This document shows positions 5,012 through 5,960 of a DNA stretch of 5,960 nucleotides, piece by piece. The DNA comes from CAVQGZ01 sp964356295 (GTDB lineage: Bacteria; Actinomycetota; Actinomycetes; Jiangellales; Jiangellaceae), in assembly GCA_964356295.1 (NCBI GenBank), contig CAYHHE010000113.1:1-5960 (forward strand). Reading direction: 5' to 3'. Below the pieces are notes generated by a model. It saw nothing but the letters and a program-made list of their open reading frames with translations. It did not search any database and was not told where the DNA came from. Position numbers and translations under genes: made by a program. Position 1 is the stretch's first letter. Every line of letters begins with the position of its first letter.

Positions 5012-5367
5012 TGCCGACTCGCCGAATGTTGGCGTCTCAGGGCGACCATGTGCTCTCGTCTACCGATCATGAGTGAGTTCACGAACCCCCTGGTCACATC
5101 GCACGCACTGCGTTGGCGCATCCTAGCGCCTGAGCCAAGACGGGCAACACCCGCAAGGTACCCAACCGGGACGCTGCCCTATCGCTGTATCGCGCAGGGG
5201 CAGCGGCCGTTAGCAGCCCTTCGCCGGGTCCGGCTCTGACTCCGGCGTGCGCTCCCCGCCGCCTGGAATCGACCCACGGTCGGCTCCTGTGCTGTCGGGC
5301 GCAGTGAGCGTGGCTCCGAGTAGCCGTGTCGGCCGTGGCAATTCACGATAGTCCGGTGGGCCCAAGC
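5012..5367. other. Divergent intergenic region
   Basis: These 356 bases separate the minus-strand exported-protein gene from the plus-strand hydrolase gene and should hold both promoters. I see one minus-strand promoter candidate (5120-5147), a 5-bp inverted repeat around 5115-5130, a hairpin with arms GCTGCCC (5173-5179) and GGGCAGC (5198-5204), and an imperfect GC-rich hairpin at 5223-5246. No tRNA fold or convincing coding sequence is visible. A 63-codon plus-strand frame here looks like chance. Confidence 0.5.
5120..5147 (-). promoter_or_regulatory. Candidate promoter for the exported four-cysteine protein gene
   Basis: On the minus strand, TTGCCC (5147-5142) and TAGGAT (5125-5120) are separated by 16 bases. 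They match three of six and four of six positions of the housekeeping -35 and -10 consensus. The untranslated leader would be about 100 bases to the GTG at 5011. The -10 box lies between the arms of a 5-bp inverted repeat (GGCGC at 5115-5119, GCGCC at 5126-5130). This is a visual match only. Confidence 0.28.
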
Positions 5368-5960
5368 GTGCGCGTGACGCGGATTGCCCTTGCGGGAGCT
5401 ACCTTGGCCGCCGCTGGGTGCGCGGCCACCTCGGCCGACCCATCGACGGCGCCATCGGCCCGGACCGATCCCACAACGACGGCAACCGCGACCCCCGCTC
5501 CCACGCCCCCGTCCAGGACACCCCAACCTCCGCGACAGAGCCCGACGCCGGCACCCGAGCCGGAACCGACTCCGACGCCTGCACCGAACCCAGTGTCGCT
5601 GCCAGCGCTGATGCAGCGAACCTTCGACGGCAGCGACCTAAGGCTCGGACAGGTGCTGGCGACCACGTCCGCATACACGAAGTACGCCATCACCTACCGC
5701 AGCGGTCCACTGCAGATCTCCGGGGTGCTGTACGTGCCGACCGGGACGGGCCCCTTCCCGGGGGTGGTGCTCAACCACGGCTACATCGACACGGCGGTCT
5801 ACGTGACCGGGCAGGGGCTGCAGATCGAGCAGGCCCATCTGGCCCGCTCCGGCTTCGTCGTGCTGCACACCGACTACCGCAACCACGCGGGGTCCGACGA
5901 CGACCCGGCCAACGACGAGAACCTGCGGCTGGGCTACACCGAGGACACCATCAACGCGGT
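5368..5960 (+). CDS. Exported alpha/beta hydrolase (S9/dienelactone hydrolase-like), N-terminal part
   Basis: The frame is open to the right edge, giving 197 codons of a longer gene. With the GTG at 5368 (GGTGGG at 5355-5360, 7 bases upstream) the protein starts with Arg2 and Arg5, then a hydrophobic Ala-rich segment ending Ala15-Ala-Gly-Cys18, a weak lipobox with Ala in place of Leu at -3. It is therefore exported and perhaps lipidated. Residues 19-80 are a Pro/Thr/Ala linker, probably spanning the cell envelope. The enzyme domain begins near residue 82: strands lead to Val-Leu-Asn136-His137-Gly138-Tyr139, the HG oxyanion element of this fold, then Asp169-Tyr-Arg-Asn-His173-Ala-Gly-Ser-Asp and Leu188-Gly-Tyr-x-Glu-Asp before the helix that precedes the nucleophile. 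The catalytic Ser, acid and His lie outside the window, so substrate (ester or peptide) is open. In-frame GTG codons at 5356 and 5374 are alternative starts. Confidence 0.8.
   Translation, partial: MRVTRIALAGATLAAAGCAATSADPSTAPSARTDPTTTATATPAPTPPSRTPQPPRQSPTPAPEPEPTPTPAPNPVSLPALMQRTFDGSDLRLGQVLATTSAYTKYAITYRSGPLQISGVLYVPTGTGPFPGVVLNHGYIDTAVYVTGQGLQIEQAHLARSGFVVLHTDYRNHAGSDDDPANDENLRLGYTEDTINA

Noticed and set aside
5048..5239. 63-codon plus-strand frame in the divergent intergenic region
   Set aside because: No ribosome binding site, no recognisable motif, and Arg/Pro-rich composition typical of chance frames in GC-rich DNA.
5205..5290. GC-rich hairpin region considered as a tRNA gene
   Set aside because: No cloverleaf, no recognisable TψC loop and no acceptor stem pairing could be found on either strand.

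Overview
The window is GC-rich throughout, its genes are densely packed, several starts are GTG, and most genes use G or C at the third codon position. The families present (Nudix and APH domains, a GrpB-type protein, an exported alpha/beta hydrolase with a Pro/Thr linker, a lipoprotein with a Gly/Asp/Glu-rich start) point to a high-GC actinobacterium, perhaps related to Nocardioidaceae; the family-level guess is inference only.

Layout. (1) 1-119, minus: the first 39 codons of a lipoprotein, probably an ABC-transporter solute-binding protein that continues beyond the left edge. (2) 120-293, minus: a leader made almost entirely of hairpins. It carries TGGAACCGCG, the core of the T-box riboswitch antiterminator, so this is a candidate tRNA-sensing leader for the lipoprotein gene. 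(3) 311-1531, minus: a single reading frame joining a Nudix hydrolase to an APH-type phosphotransferase. (4) 1541-1840, plus: a pterin-4a-carbinolamine dehydratase, divergent from the fusion gene with only 9 bases between the called starts. (5) 4306-1863, minus: a tight three-gene unit of subtilisin-family (S8) protease, ArfB-type ribosome-rescue hydrolase and GrpB-family protein. The protease stop and arfB start share ATGA, and 18 bases separate arfB from the GrpB gene. (6) 4307-4549: a spacer with two strong hairpins and a doubtful small plus-strand reading frame. (7) 5011-4550, minus: an exported four-cysteine protein of unknown function. (8) 5012-5367: a divergent intergenic region with a weak minus-strand promoter candidate. 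(9) 5368 to the right edge, plus: the start of an exported, Pro/Thr-linked alpha/beta hydrolase.

How the parts relate. The only convincing functional cluster is protease-ArfB-GrpB, in which translational coupling links a protease without a visible export signal to a factor that frees stalled ribosomes. The other genes look like ordinary chromosomal neighbours. The two most notable items are the T-box-like leader and the protease-arfB coupling. I see no tRNA or rRNA gene, insertion sequence, CRISPR array or phage gene.
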